Source: JAAGZL01 sp050290785
GTDB taxonomy: Bacteria > Pseudomonadota > Gammaproteobacteria > Chromatiales > Chromatiaceae
Assembly: GCA_050290785.1 (NCBI GenBank)
Contig: JBNKIR010000025.1
Location: 1 to 14,123 of the forward strand
Direction of reading: 5' to 3'
DNA length: 14,123 bases
In this document: positions 1 to 7,558 of the stretch, one piece after another
How the letters are laid out: each line of letters opens with the position of its first letter
Position numbering within the stretch: the first letter of the stretch is position 1
The notes under the pieces: generated by a model
The model's database searches: none
Seen by the model: only the letters and a program-made list of their open reading frames with translations
Told to the model about the DNA's origin: nothing
Position numbers and translations under genes: made by a program

Positions 1-3000
1 TTGGCTCTCCTGGCCGGCCTGGATGATGATGTCGTCTGCCGATACAAGCTGCACATCGTCGTCGGCAACTATCTGGGATCCGGTAACTTCGATCTTGCCT
101 TCAGACTGTATATCTACGCTTCCGGCACTGATGCCGCTGCCGGCGTAGGTCTGGACATCTTCTGCGTCGACCTCAGTTATTTTGGTGCTGCTGAAAAAAC
201 CGCTCTCTTTCCTGCTGCGCTTAATCCAGCTGTTGCTCTCTTCTTCCGCACCGTCCAGTACAACATCACCACCGGCGGTTATTTTGGTGGCATCTGCGGT
301 CTGGATGGACGATGCCTGGAGGTGGACATTGCCCTGAGTCGCAAGGGTGGCGTCAGCCCCGGCCTGGATGCCGGAACCGTACTGCTCCTTGCTGCTGCCA
401 CGACTTTCAACTCCACCGTCTTTAAAACCATAGGTGCGGTTCTTCTCGGCAGAGAGGAGTTGGATATCACCTGATCCGGCGTCGATACTGACGCTGCTTC
501 CCACCTCAATCGTGCCGCCGGTTACCTTTACGCCCTGGCCAGTGCTGATATTGACGTTCTGATCGGAGCTGATGCGCGAGCCTACTCCCAATTCAGTCTG
601 GATCTCTGATCCTTTGGTGTAACGATAGGTCTTTTCCTGGCTATAACGATCGCTGACCAGGCGCTCTGCCTCTATATCCAGGTTGCCACCAGCCGCTATC
701 TCGCCGCTGGTGTTGACGATGCTGCCCTGGGCCTGCATGGCCATGGTGCCACTACTCTGGATACGGCCACCATCGTTGGCGATCTGTCCTGCGCTGACAG
801 CCATGGTGCCAGCGGAGCGGATATCGCCCTGGTTGTTGAGATTGTCTGCCTGGATATTTACCGCCTCACCACCGCTGATCTGAGGGCCGGCGGCAGTGGC
901 TGGAAGATTATTGATATCACCGGCCAGATAGACCACCGGGGCCAATACCGTCTGATCACCGACATCCATATATTCCATCCAGACGATGGATCGGTCCAGG
1001 GCGGCGATCTGGTCCTGGCTCAGGCTGATGCCGATCTCAAGGTCCAACTCCTCCTGTAAGGCCAAGGCGTTGTTCATCAACCCCTGGAACTGTTCGGTGT
1101 CGGTACCAAACTGTGACAATCTACGCTGCTTGCTCAACACAGTAACCTGGTCTGCCACCCAATGGGTCTCGTAGGCCGCGTCCCCAAGTTTTTTGTATGG
1201 GTTGTCTGAATCGAATCCATCTAGTTGATCCAGCATATAGTCGGAGTTAAAGAAATTCCCCTTATCGGTATACAGTGGGTTGCTCTCGATCAGGTAGGGA
1301 TGACCGGGATCGGTGTTAACGATAAAGACGCCATAACTGCCTGCAGGCAGAGTGGGAACCAGGTTGGTACCGCTGAGGCTGCCATTGCCGGCGGTAGGCG
1401 CACTATCGAGACTCTGTGCACCGATACGGTAGAGACCGCCATCATAGGAAGTTACGCCGGTGTTACTGAGAGTAATGACATCGGTGGTTAAAGTACCGCC
1501 TGCAACAATGGAGGTATCACTGTATGCTTGCTGGGCAACCGCATTCGAGGTATTGGTATCAACCAAGACCGCTCGATAATCGTAATCTATACACCACCAT
1601 AGAAAATAGTCATCGCAATATTTCTCTTTGCGGTATTTCCTGGTTACTACCCTGGTGGTGGTAGTCAGCACGGTTCCAACATTGTTGACGGTACCGCCTG
1701 TCAGGGTGACATCACCGGCAGCCGCGATCAGCCCATACTCGTTGTTGAGCTCATCCATATCAACCAGAATATCTTCACCGGCCAGGATACGTGCTGATGG
1801 CGTGGAAGAGGTCACCTCCTCCACGATTTCATAGGTATCTACTATGTCATAGTCATACTGACTTCCACGATTGATTACTTCATGATCTGTTTGACTTGTG
1901 GTAGAGCTGGTACTGGGGGCCGTGGAGGTATTATTAAAGGTGTTGGCGTAGGCATTGATATTGCCCTCGGCCTGGATCAGACCATGGTTGTCGATCAGGA
2001 CCGTCTTGCCGTTGCCTTCATCGGCTGCCAACAGCAGATCGCCACCGCTGTGTATTTCCCCATCTGCTCTATTCTTGAGAGTGTCGATGATCAGAAGCTG
2101 AACACCGGTATCGCCGAGGATGGTCTCACGGTTATCCAGATTCTTGGCGTTGATCTTGAGATTGCTGCGACTGTAGAACGCACCGGTATTGGTGATACTG
2201 TCAGCACCGACATCCAGCGCCTCAGCACTTATCAAGCCTCTGTTGTCAATAACGGCGGTACTGCTGGCACCCTGGATACTGTTGATATCGAGCGCCCCAT
2301 CACTGGTGATCTCGGCACCAACTGCATTGTCTATACTGGCTCCAACATTGAGTATCTGGCTATTACTGCCGTGCAATATGCCCTTGTTATCCAGTTGTGT
2401 CAGTTCTGCATCTATATTATTGGCTTTGATCTCCCCCTCATTGTCCAACAGGGCAACGGCGGTAGAACCCTTACCGCGCATAATGAGATTTTCGATACCG
2501 GATATATCGCCACCGGCAGCGTTGTTTATGCTATCGGCATTTAGGGTAAACTCCTTATCGGACTGAATACTGCCGCCACTCCTGTTGTTTACGCTATCGG
2601 CAGTGATATCCAGCGTACCAGCCGCCTGCAAGTTTCCCTGATTTTCAAACGTACCAACAGAAAGTATTGCCGTTGCAGCGATATTTTGGCTCTCTACCGC
2701 CTCATCGAATCCTGCCAATATCTCACCCTGGTTATCCAAAACCATTGCGGCCAGCACCATGGTGTCGCTTGCGGAAAGAATAGCGTTACCGTCATTCAGG
2801 GCCAAGGTGGTTGTGGCATCAAGATTGACGGCATTAGCATGCACCCGGTCACTCAGACGCATATCAGCATCACTCATGGCCGTGATAGTACTGGCGGATA
2901 CCTTCTGAAAAGAGATACGGCCACCGGCAGTGATGTTCAGATTGTTTTGGGCCTTGATCTCGGGCGGCAGATTTACACCAACCCCCTTTTCTGTGCCTAT

Positions 3001-3744
3001 CAGAGTAATACTATTGGCATACACAGCACCCAGGGCGGAGGCATCAATGGAGACACCGGTACCGGTGTTTGCCGTACTGATAAGGTTGCCATTGATATCG
3101 ACCGTACCGCTGCCACCTGTGATTCTGAGATCCTTGGCGTATACTGCCGCATTCAGCTGTATGGTCTTCGCAAACAGTGCGGCGCTATCGATATTGTTGG
3201 CATTAAAACCCTGCCCTTCGATAAGTATGTCGCCACCGCTTATATTGAACCCATTTAAGCTACCACCAGTGTTGAACTGTGGTTGACCGGTGGTAAGGGT
3301 AGCCCTACCGGTGTTGATAAAGCCTCCGCCATTAACACTGATGCCGTTAGGGTTGGCGATGATGACATCCGCCTTCTGCCCTGCCACCTCAATGTAACCG
3401 TTTAACAGAGAACGCTGGGTACTGGTAACCTCGTTAAGGATAGTGTTAGCTGAACGGGTCAGATTGGGGTTGGCATTAACCCACCCCCCTAGTTGCGTGG
3501 AAGAGGGACCGGTGGCGTTATTGAGGATTTGCCCCTGAGACTCTACGTTATATTTTGTGAACTTGTTGTGTGACAGACCGTTGCCATTGGGGTTGGCGAT
3601 ATTTATCAACGGAACGCCGTTGGCTGCACTGGTCACTGTGACCGTAGGGGTGGCTGGATCAACATCTACCGGACCGGCAGAAAGTCCGCCACTGATACAC
3701 CAGAAAAACCCAAACAAGAATGCAGAAGACTTGGATCTGTACAT
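1..3744 (-). CDS. Filamentous haemagglutinin/CdiA-type two-partner secretion exoprotein (TpsA), C-terminus beyond left edge
   Basis: I read this frame codon by codon: no stop occurs from the ATG at 3744 to base 1, giving 1248 codons with the 3' end outside the window. Residues 1-24 are a signal peptide (basic start, FLFGFFW core, cleavage near LSA). Residues about 35-230 form the TPS domain that TpsB recognises, with the family motifs NPNL (92-95), ILNEV (102-106) and ANPNGIS (130-136). A long beta-helical section of degenerate repeats follows (LDNRG, INNAAG and similar). Residues about 815-940 resemble the conserved YLIE..NP / SDYMLDQL / KKLGDAAYE / DRSIVWM / VVYLAGD segment of CdiA/BcpA-type exoproteins. 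Residues about 950-1248 are haemagglutinin repeats (for example VTGSQIVADDDVQLVSADDI). The start has a purine-rich AAGGA run just upstream. The gene lies 79 nt behind tpsB, so probably one operon. The product should be a secreted surface fibre; adhesin versus CDI toxin carrier cannot be decided here. Confidence 0.95.
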   Translation of the reverse strand, partial: MYRSKSSAFLFGFFWCISGGLSAGPVDVDPATPTVTVTSAANGVPLINIANPNGNGLSHNKFTKYNVESQGQILNNATGPSSTQLGGWVNANPNLTRSANTILNEVTSTQRSLLNGYIEVAGQKADVIIANPNGISVNGGGFINTGRATLTTGQPQFNTGGSLNGFNISGGDILIEGQGFNANNIDSAALFAKTIQLNAAVYAKDLRITGGSGTVDINGNLISTANTGTGVSIDASALGAVYANSITLIGTEKGVGVNLPPEIKAQNNLNITAGGRISFQKVSASTITAMSDADMRLSDRVHANAVNLDATTTLALNDGNAILSASDTMVLAAMVLDNQGEILAGFDEAVESQNIAATAILSVGTFENQGNLQAAGTLDITADSVNNRSGGSIQSDKEFTLNADSINNAAGGDISGIENLIMRGKGSTAVALLDNEGEIKANNIDAELTQLDNKGILHGSNSQILNVGASIDNAVGAEITSDGALDINSIQGASSTAVIDNRGLISAEALDVGADSITNTGAFYSRSNLKINAKNLDNRETILGDTGVQLLIIDTLKNRADGEIHSGGDLLLAADEGNGKTVLIDNHGLIQAEGNINAYANTFNNTSTAPSTSSTTSQTDHEVINRGSQYDYDIVDTYEIVEEVTSSTPSARILAGEDILVDMDELNNEYGLIAAAGDVTLTGGTVNNVGTVLTTTTRVVTRKYRKEKYCDDYFLWWCIDYDYRAVLVDTNTSNAVAQQAYSDTSIVAGGTLTTDVITLSNTGVTSYDGGLYRIGAQSLDSAPTAGNGSLSGTNLVPTLPAGSYGVFIVNTDPGHPYLIESNPLYTDKGNFFNSDYMLDQLDGFDSDNPYKKLGDAAYETHWVADQVTVLSKQRRLSQFGTDTEQFQGLMNNALALQEELDLEIGISLSQDQIAALDRSIVWMEYMDVGDQTVLAPVVYLAGDINNLPATAAGPQISGGEAVNIQADNLNNQGDIRSAGTMAVSAGQIANDGGRIQSSGTMAMQAQGSIVNTSGEIAAGGNLDIEAERLVSDRYSQEKTYRYTKGSEIQTELGVGSRISSDQNVNISTGQGVKVTGGTIEVGSSVSIDAGSGDIQLLSAEKNRTYGFKDGGVESRGSSKEQYGSGIQAGADATLATQGNVHLQASSIQTADATKITAGGDVVLDGAEEESNSWIKRSRKESGFFSSTKITEVDAEDVQTYAGSGISAGSVDIQSEGKIEVTGSQIVADDDVQLVSADDIIIQAGQESQ

Positions 3745-3823
3745 AGTCCTTTTCCTTTTTCCTTTGAGTCACATGCCCGTATGAAACAGACACGCTTTTC
3801 TCAACTTGTATATTGCTACTGTC

Positions 3824-5449
3824 CTAATACTGATAACTCAGTGATAGCCCGGCAAAGTCATGGTTATCAGGGGCATCGTGATCATCCAGCGGCGCAGAAT
3901 AAAACAGGTCAAGATTCAATCCCATCAAATTCGCCCGCATACCCAGAGCACCGCCGAGAATATTACCCCCCGTGGTATCTTGCTCCTTTTTCACCCATCC
4001 GGCATCCAGGGCCAAATATAGCTCCATCCAGCCATTGTCATGCCGCACCATCGGAATGGTCAGTTCGTTGCGCAGATAGGCACCGGTATTACCATTCAGA
4101 CCGTTGTCGCTAAATCCCCTGACACTATAAGGACCACCAACACTGATCTGGTTTGCTCCAAACTGGGAGTATTCGGTGTACTGACCATGCAGGGTTAAGA
4201 TGTAGGTGAGTTTGGCAATCTGTTTTACCAGAGTACCGTCCAGTTGCCAGGCCTCATACTTTTCATTCAATTCAGTCTGATGTTCGGCACCAAATGCATC
4301 CAGACCTTTTATGTATGTCAACCGCAGTGCAGTTGTAAGCCCATCAACCTGGTAAAGATAGCTTAGGGAAATCCCTGCCTTGCTCAAATCATAGCTGGAT
4401 GCCTCCAGAAGAACATCATCGATATAGTTTTCGGTCTTATAGGTGTTTATGTATGCACCGAGATCAAACCTATGTTTGGCGTTGTGGAATAGCCGGTAGT
4501 CGACACTGTAGTCGTGACTTTTGCTGCGTCCCTCTGATTGCAACTCGCTCATACCTACCTCGACGAGTTGTTTATATTCAGAATCACTGTAGCTATAAGT
4601 AAAGAGCAGCCTCCCGAACGGTATGGAGTAACTAAGAACCTTACTTCCGGTATTTAACCTCTCTTCATGTGGCACAGTACCGTTTGTCTGTAAGGTAAGC
4701 TGGTCAAACAGTCCAAGCGGATTATCCCACTGCAGGCTGAGTGATGCCTGAGTATCACCTGTTTCATCAGAACCGTAATTATTTGCCGACAGCGTGGCGC
4801 GCCAGGGACGCTGTCGCTCTATAGGCACATCCACCACACTCCAACCTTCACTGCTTCCTGGCAGCATATCAAGCTTGGCGTGGTAAGAAGGAAGCCGGTT
4901 GATCCTCTCAAGAGATACTTCAAAATCACGCAAATTCAGATATTCCCCTTTAAGGCCAATGAATGCCGTGCGCAAACCAGGAGATTCGTCTCCGATCTTC
5001 TCAACCTTGCCTTCCATGACACTGATCTCAACCTGGCCATCAGAGACATCCTGCTCCTTTAGGTAGGCCATGGATGTGATAAACCCCTTGTCGATATAAA
5101 GTGCAGTCAATTCACCTGCCACGGATTCCAGGTCCTGAATATAAAGGCAACGACCAGCATATTTGTTGATCACCTCATTGATTTGATCCTGGCTCAACAA
5201 GGTTGCGCCAATAACATCGATAACATCAACCGAAATACAGCGGCCGTCACCGGGTTGAGCGGAAGCTGGTTTAGCCGGCGTCTGGAATGGAGTGAGCTTT
5301 TCCCGCTGCTGCTGCTTCAGTCGCTCATAGATGCGTTTTTGTGACTCCTGTTGTAGCCGGTCATTTATCTGCTGTTGAACTGTAGCGGCATTCAGAAACG
5401 GCGAGATCAATAGCAGTAGAAACAACAAGATACCCTGACGTTTACACAT
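3824..5449 (-). CDS. Two-partner secretion outer-membrane transporter TpsB (ShlB/FhaC/HecB family)
   Basis: Omp85-superfamily pore that exports the neighbouring TpsA across the outer membrane. Numbered from the upstream ATG at 5509 (561 aa), the protein shows: a signal peptide (residues 21-42, CKRQG then a leucine-rich core, cleavage around NAA); a glutamine/arginine-rich N-terminal plug helix (44-75); POTRA 1 (about 88-171) with the Cys pair C91/C121 common in this family; POTRA 2 (about 172-245); and a 16-strand barrel carrying SVGGPYSVRGF (VRGF at 463-466) and the LALDAGW strand. R464 and D502 correspond to the Arg-Asp pair conserved in FhaC-type pores. It ends in an aromatic residue (QY), as barrel-assembly substrates do. 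I chose the ATG at 5449 because it directly starts a canonical signal peptide. The ATG at 5509 would add 20 residues with a second hydrophobic stretch. Neither has a strong ribosome-binding site, so the start is uncertain; the family is not. Confidence 0.95.
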   Translation of the reverse strand: MCKRQGILLFLLLLISPFLNAATVQQQINDRLQQESQKRIYERLKQQQREKLTPFQTPAKPASAQPGDGRCISVDVIDVIGATLLSQDQINEVINKYAGRCLYIQDLESVAGELTALYIDKGFITSMAYLKEQDVSDGQVEISVMEGKVEKIGDESPGLRTAFIGLKGEYLNLRDFEVSLERINRLPSYHAKLDMLPGSSEGWSVVDVPIERQRPWRATLSANNYGSDETGDTQASLSLQWDNPLGLFDQLTLQTNGTVPHEERLNTGSKVLSYSIPFGRLLFTYSYSDSEYKQLVEVGMSELQSEGRSKSHDYSVDYRLFHNAKHRFDLGAYINTYKTENYIDDVLLEASSYDLSKAGISLSYLYQVDGLTTALRLTYIKGLDAFGAEHQTELNEKYEAWQLDGTLVKQIAKLTYILTLHGQYTEYSQFGANQISVGGPYSVRGFSDNGLNGNTGAYLRNELTIPMVRHDNGWMELYLALDAGWVKKEQDTTGGNILGGALGMRANLMGLNLDLFYSAPLDDHDAPDNHDFAGLSLSYQY

Positions 5450-5626
5450 AACTGAAAAACGCCTGAACAGGAAAACCAAGATGGAAGAAATAAGATTAAC
5501 TACCGACATATTCCGTTTTTATTATCCAATACGCGTGTCAACATCCAAAATCCATAACACTTATAGTTCGAAACCCAAAACAGATCCCAAACGCATCGGT
5601 AACTTACCATACACACCCATAGACAA

Positions 5627-5638
5627 ATAACTGGTTAT
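5627..5638. promoter_or_regulatory. Operator-like dyad upstream of tpsB
   Basis: Perfect inverted repeat ATAAC-TG-GTTAT in the A+T-rich part of the intergenic region, about 120-190 bases upstream of the two possible tpsB starts. Short symmetric sites of this size are typical of dimeric regulators, but nothing identifies the regulator and a chance occurrence is possible. Confidence 0.25.
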
Positions 5639-5675
5639 CAGAAATACCGGAACTGCGTCACATTTTTGCGGGGTC

Positions 5676-5690
5676 CTGAGATGCTCTCAG
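5676..5690. promoter_or_regulatory. Small dyad (6-bp arms, 3-nt loop) in tpsB upstream region
   Basis: CTGAGA-TGC-TCTCAG is a perfect 15-nt inverted repeat. It is not followed by a T-run on either strand, so it is a poor intrinsic terminator and more likely an operator or a chance structure. Confidence 0.25.
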
Positions 5691-5806
5691 ACGCTCGTTT
5701 AAAAATTGGCGCGATTACCATCAGATCACGACCCAACAAAGTAACGGTGAGGGCAAACAAGTTATCTTAAGTCACTAAAGCGCAGGGCGTACGCGCCAAC
5801 TTGCTT

Positions 5807-5812
5807 TATAAT
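5807..5812 (+). promoter_or_regulatory. Candidate -10 box for the SNase-like gene
   Basis: A perfect TATAAT on the plus strand, 160 bases before the chosen ATG of the SNase-like gene. No good -35 hexamer lies 16-18 bases upstream (the sequence there is G+C-rich), so it would need an activator or may be fortuitous. An AAGGAG lies just downstream (5815-5820), but the ATG it could serve opens only a five-codon frame. Confidence 0.25.
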
Positions 5813-5867
5813 ATAAGGAGATAAATTCGCCCATGGCCTCCTCATCGTAAGGTCACACGTTCGACAA

Positions 5868-5937
5868 GCAACCAAAGGTTGCGCAGAACGCAGGAGCAAA
5901 GCGACGGCGGCCCCGCAGGGGTGAGCCGCATAGCGGC
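5868..5937. repeat. Cluster of three perfect hairpins, probable dispersed non-coding element
   Basis: Three consecutive perfect stem-loops sit within 70 bases: GCAACC-AAA-GGTTGC (5868-5882), CCCC-GCA-GGGG (5911-5921) and GCCGC-ATA-GCGGC (5925-5937). A fourth stem, GGCG-TACG-CGCC (5786-5797), and a longer-range CAAGTT/AACTTG pair (5758-5763 with 5798-5803) lie just to the left. The G+C-rich composition contrasts with the flanking A+T-rich sequence. That suggests an inserted repeat-type element or a structured leader of the SNase-like gene. Copy number cannot be judged from one window. Confidence 0.45.
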
Positions 5938-5971
5938 GAATAATCGTGTCGGGGGCGCCATTTATCAGGAA

Positions 5972-6415
5972 ATGAAACAACCACACATCATACTTCTGAT
6001 AGCACTTTTTCTGTCGTCGCAGGCGATGGCGGCAACCCTGACTGGCCGCCCATCCCAGATCATCAGCGGTGACAAGCTGGTGTTATCAACCTCTGATAAC
6101 CAACATATCCAGATTCAACTGCTGGGGATACAGGCCCCTCCCCTATCGACCAGCCTGGGACGCGCTGCGAAAAAGAGACTAACCGCCCTGGTAGCAGGGC
6201 GCCCGGTTACCGTTGAATTTCGCGTCAGAAATCGCTGGGGACAACCACTGGGCAAGGTGCTTCTGGGGGAGTCGGATATCAATCTGCAACTGTTGAGCAT
6301 AGGACTTGCCGTCCATAAGCCCAATTTTCAAACAGTACTGGATAACAGTCTATACTCAAAATCTATGCAGAGGGCAAAAAAGCTCAAGCTGGGCATCTGG
6401 GCGTTGTCGAAATAG
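5972..6415 (+). CDS. Exported SNase-fold (thermonuclease-like) protein, predicted catalytically inactive
   Basis: 147 aa. Residues 1-21 are a signal peptide (MKQPHIILLIALFLSS, cleavage at AMA-A), so the product is periplasmic or secreted. The rest follows the staphylococcal nuclease fold: GDKLVL (33-38), IQLLGIQAPP (48-57), GRAAKKRL (63-70), NRWGQPLG (87-94), DINLQLLSIGLA (102-113) and the C-terminal helix ending in LKLGIW. Active SNases read RL.GID.PE and D.YGR at the matching places. Here Arg35 is replaced by Q49, Asp40 by Q54, Glu43 by P57 and Arg87 by Q91; only the Asp21 equivalent (D34) remains. Nuclease activity is therefore unlikely, and a nucleic-acid or protein-binding role is possible. 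I chose the ATG at 5972 because it begins the signal peptide. The frame also extends 31 codons upstream to a TTG, through structured non-coding-looking DNA. Only AGGA, one base before the ATG, offers a ribosome-binding site. Confidence 0.85.
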   Translation: MKQPHIILLIALFLSSQAMAATLTGRPSQIISGDKLVLSTSDNQHIQIQLLGIQAPPLSTSLGRAAKKRLTALVAGRPVTVEFRVRNRWGQPLGKVLLGESDINLQLLSIGLAVHKPNFQTVLDNSLYSKSMQRAKKLKLGIWALSK

Positions 6416-6504
6416 ACGCCGCGATTAATGCCGTTGTAATAAACCGGAAACGGCTTGCAGTTACGCTAGACTCTCCACCCGGCGACAACGCCTGGGCAAC
6501 TTCT

Positions 6505-6512
6505 TAAGGAGG
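6505..6512 (+). promoter_or_regulatory. Strong Shine-Dalgarno of the DUF2934 gene
   Basis: TAAGGAGG, a near-perfect match to the 16S rRNA anti-SD, ten bases before the ATG at 6523. It fixes that start and suggests high expression. The preceding 6416-6500 stretch holds a GCCGTT/AACGGC inverted repeat (6430-6435 with 6449-6454) but no clear promoter. Confidence 0.7.
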
Positions 6513-6522
6513 CAAGGAAATC

Positions 6523-6804
6523 ATGTCTAAAGACAAGCAGAAGGCAAAAAAGAAGGACAAGGATGAAAAGAAGAAAAAGAACAAGACAAAAGTCGTGAAA
6601 GACAAAAAATCCAAGAAGGAGAAGAGCAAGGCCAAGAACCCCAAGACATCCAAGCACAAGGTCAAGGTCAGCGCGGAGACGCGAATGGAGATGATACGCA
6701 CCGCGGCATACTACATCGCAGAGAGACGCGGCCATAGCGGAGGCTATGAGTTGAATGACTGGATTGAGGCAGAAAAAGAAATCGATGCCTCAATTAAACG
6801 ATAG
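6523..6804 (+). CDS. Lysine-rich DUF2934 domain protein
   Basis: 93 aa, no signal peptide. The first ~53 residues are extremely basic and low-complexity (25 lysines in runs such as KAKKKDKDEKKKKNK), resembling a histone-tail or nucleic-acid-binding extension. The C-terminal part (about 54-90: RMEMIRTAAYYIAERR then GHSGGYELNDWIEAEKEI) matches the short DUF2934 pattern: a helix, a G...G turn and a second helix with W..AE. The function of DUF2934 is unknown; binding to DNA, RNA or a polyanion is inference from charge alone. It has an excellent ribosome-binding site and its own terminator 11 bases after the stop, so it is probably an independent, well-expressed gene. It follows the SNase-like gene after 107 bases on the same strand and might be co-transcribed. 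Confidence 0.85.
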   Translation: MSKDKQKAKKKDKDEKKKKNKTKVVKDKKSKKEKSKAKNPKTSKHKVKVSAETRMEMIRTAAYYIAERRGHSGGYELNDWIEAEKEIDASIKR

Positions 6805-6814
6805 CCGGACAAGA

Positions 6815-6842
6815 AAAACCCCGCCTATAGTTGCGGGGTTTT
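6815..6842. terminator. Bidirectional intrinsic terminator
   Basis: A ten-pair stem, AAAACCCCGC (6815-6824) with GCGGGGTTTT (6833-6842), around an eight-base loop. The A-run on one side and the T-run on the other make it effective in both directions. It would end the DUF2934 transcript (plus, stop at 6804) and the convergent VPLPA-CTERM transcript (minus, stop at 6863). Confidence 0.9.
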
Positions 6843-6862
6843 CCGTGAATGTTACTCTGTTA

Positions 6863-7534
6863 TCAGGCGGCTTTCCTGCGGGTGGAAAAACCTATCAGTC
6901 CCAGTACGCCTGATACAAACAGCCAGGCGGAGGCAGGAAGAGGAACTGCAGCGAGATAGGCGTGATTGTCTGTCTCAAATGCATTGCTTGTCGATACAAA
7001 TTTTACGATATTGAAATACTCCAAAGCATTTTCCGCCCAGATATTCCAATAGGCCCCCTGCTCCTGATTGCCGTTGTCATCCAAACCTGCCACACCTGAG
7101 AGAAAGGTTCCACTGAATACGGCGACCTGGGTATCATCATTCCAAAGCTCAAGGGAATTATAGTCATCCGGAGATCCGCCATAAAATCCAAAATATTGAT
7201 TTAGGGATCCAAAAGTTGCTGTCCCTGGTGACGACTGACTCGGCCTTACTCTGCCTTCAGTGTGAGGGCCAACCGTGAAGTAATATGAGCTGTCATCAGG
7301 TGGGGAGGCCCAGTTGCGGCTGGAGTCCCCAAGCACGACGGCGCCACCGGAGTAGCCTGTCGGCATGTCGCCTGAGTTAAAATCAATCACTGTGGCCCCA
7401 GACACAGAGGTGGTGAGACCTTCATTCGTTAAAGCCGTACCGCCTACTGATATCGTGTAGGCCAAGGCCGTTGTGTGCATCAACAGCGCCGCTACAGCAA
7501 ATACGATAGCGAAACTCTTAAGATCAAATTTCAT
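6863..7534 (-). CDS. VPLPA-CTERM (PEP-CTERM family) exosortase-dependent surface protein
   Basis: 223 aa. Residues 1-26 are a signal peptide (MKFDLKSF, then AIVFAVAALLMH, cleavage near ALA-Y). The middle is a secreted beta-rich domain of the PEP-CTERM type (IDFNSGDMPTGYSGG, YFGFYGGSPDDYNSLELW, FSGTFL) with no enzyme signature. The C-terminus is the tripartite sorting signal: VPLPA (197-201), a hydrophobic helix (SAWLFVSGVLGLIGF) and a basic tail (TRRKAA). The family is known to be cleaved and processed by a membrane exosortase/archaeosortase-like enzyme and often found in exopolysaccharide or floc material; no exosortase gene is in this window. I chose the ATG at 7534, with GAAGGG about nine bases upstream, because it begins the signal peptide. 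The open frame extends 17 codons further up without signal-peptide character. Confidence 0.93.
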   Translation of the reverse strand: MKFDLKSFAIVFAVAALLMHTTALAYTISVGGTALTNEGLTTSVSGATVIDFNSGDMPTGYSGGAVVLGDSSRNWASPPDDSSYYFTVGPHTEGRVRPSQSSPGTATFGSLNQYFGFYGGSPDDYNSLELWNDDTQVAVFSGTFLSGVAGLDDNGNQEQGAYWNIWAENALEYFNIVKFVSTSNAFETDNHAYLAAVPLPASAWLFVSGVLGLIGFSTRRKAA

Positions 7535-7558
7535 AACAGGATGCCCTTCAGGACCCTT

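Larger units (their letters stand above)
5450..5971. other. Long intergenic region between tpsB and the SNase-like gene
   Basis: About 520 bases with no convincing gene. It should hold the divergent promoters of the tpsBA operon (minus) and the SNase-like gene (plus). The tpsB-proximal part is A+T-rich and carries two operator-like dyads (5627-5638 and 5676-5690). The other half (about 5758-5960) switches to G+C-rich, hairpin-dense sequence that looks non-coding. I could not find a convincing -35/-10 pair for tpsB. The only open frames here are a 74-codon minus-strand ORF over the hairpin cluster and a TTG-initiated upstream extension of the SNase frame. I regard both as non-coding. Confidence 0.6.

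Noticed and set aside
1..3286. Plus-strand open frames over the exoprotein gene (1-474, 1882-2544, 2686-3258 and others)
   Set aside because: They are exact antisense shadows of the codon-aligned tpsA frame, lack ribosome-binding sites and have no recognisable domains. The minus strand gives clear TPS and haemagglutinin motifs.
3688..3699. Cysteine in the TpsA signal peptide (FFWC) as a lipoprotein lipobox
   Set aside because: The residues before the cysteine do not fit the lipobox pattern, and TpsA proteins are exported by TpsB after ordinary signal peptidase cleavage.
5879..5971. TTG-initiated extension of the SNase-like protein
   Set aside because: It would place 31 residues encoded by structured repeat DNA in front of a clean signal peptide.
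5762..5986. 74-codon minus-strand ORF across the hairpin cluster
   Set aside because: No domain or ribosome-binding site, it overlaps the SNase start, and the DNA under it is built of palindromes. More likely a non-coding element.
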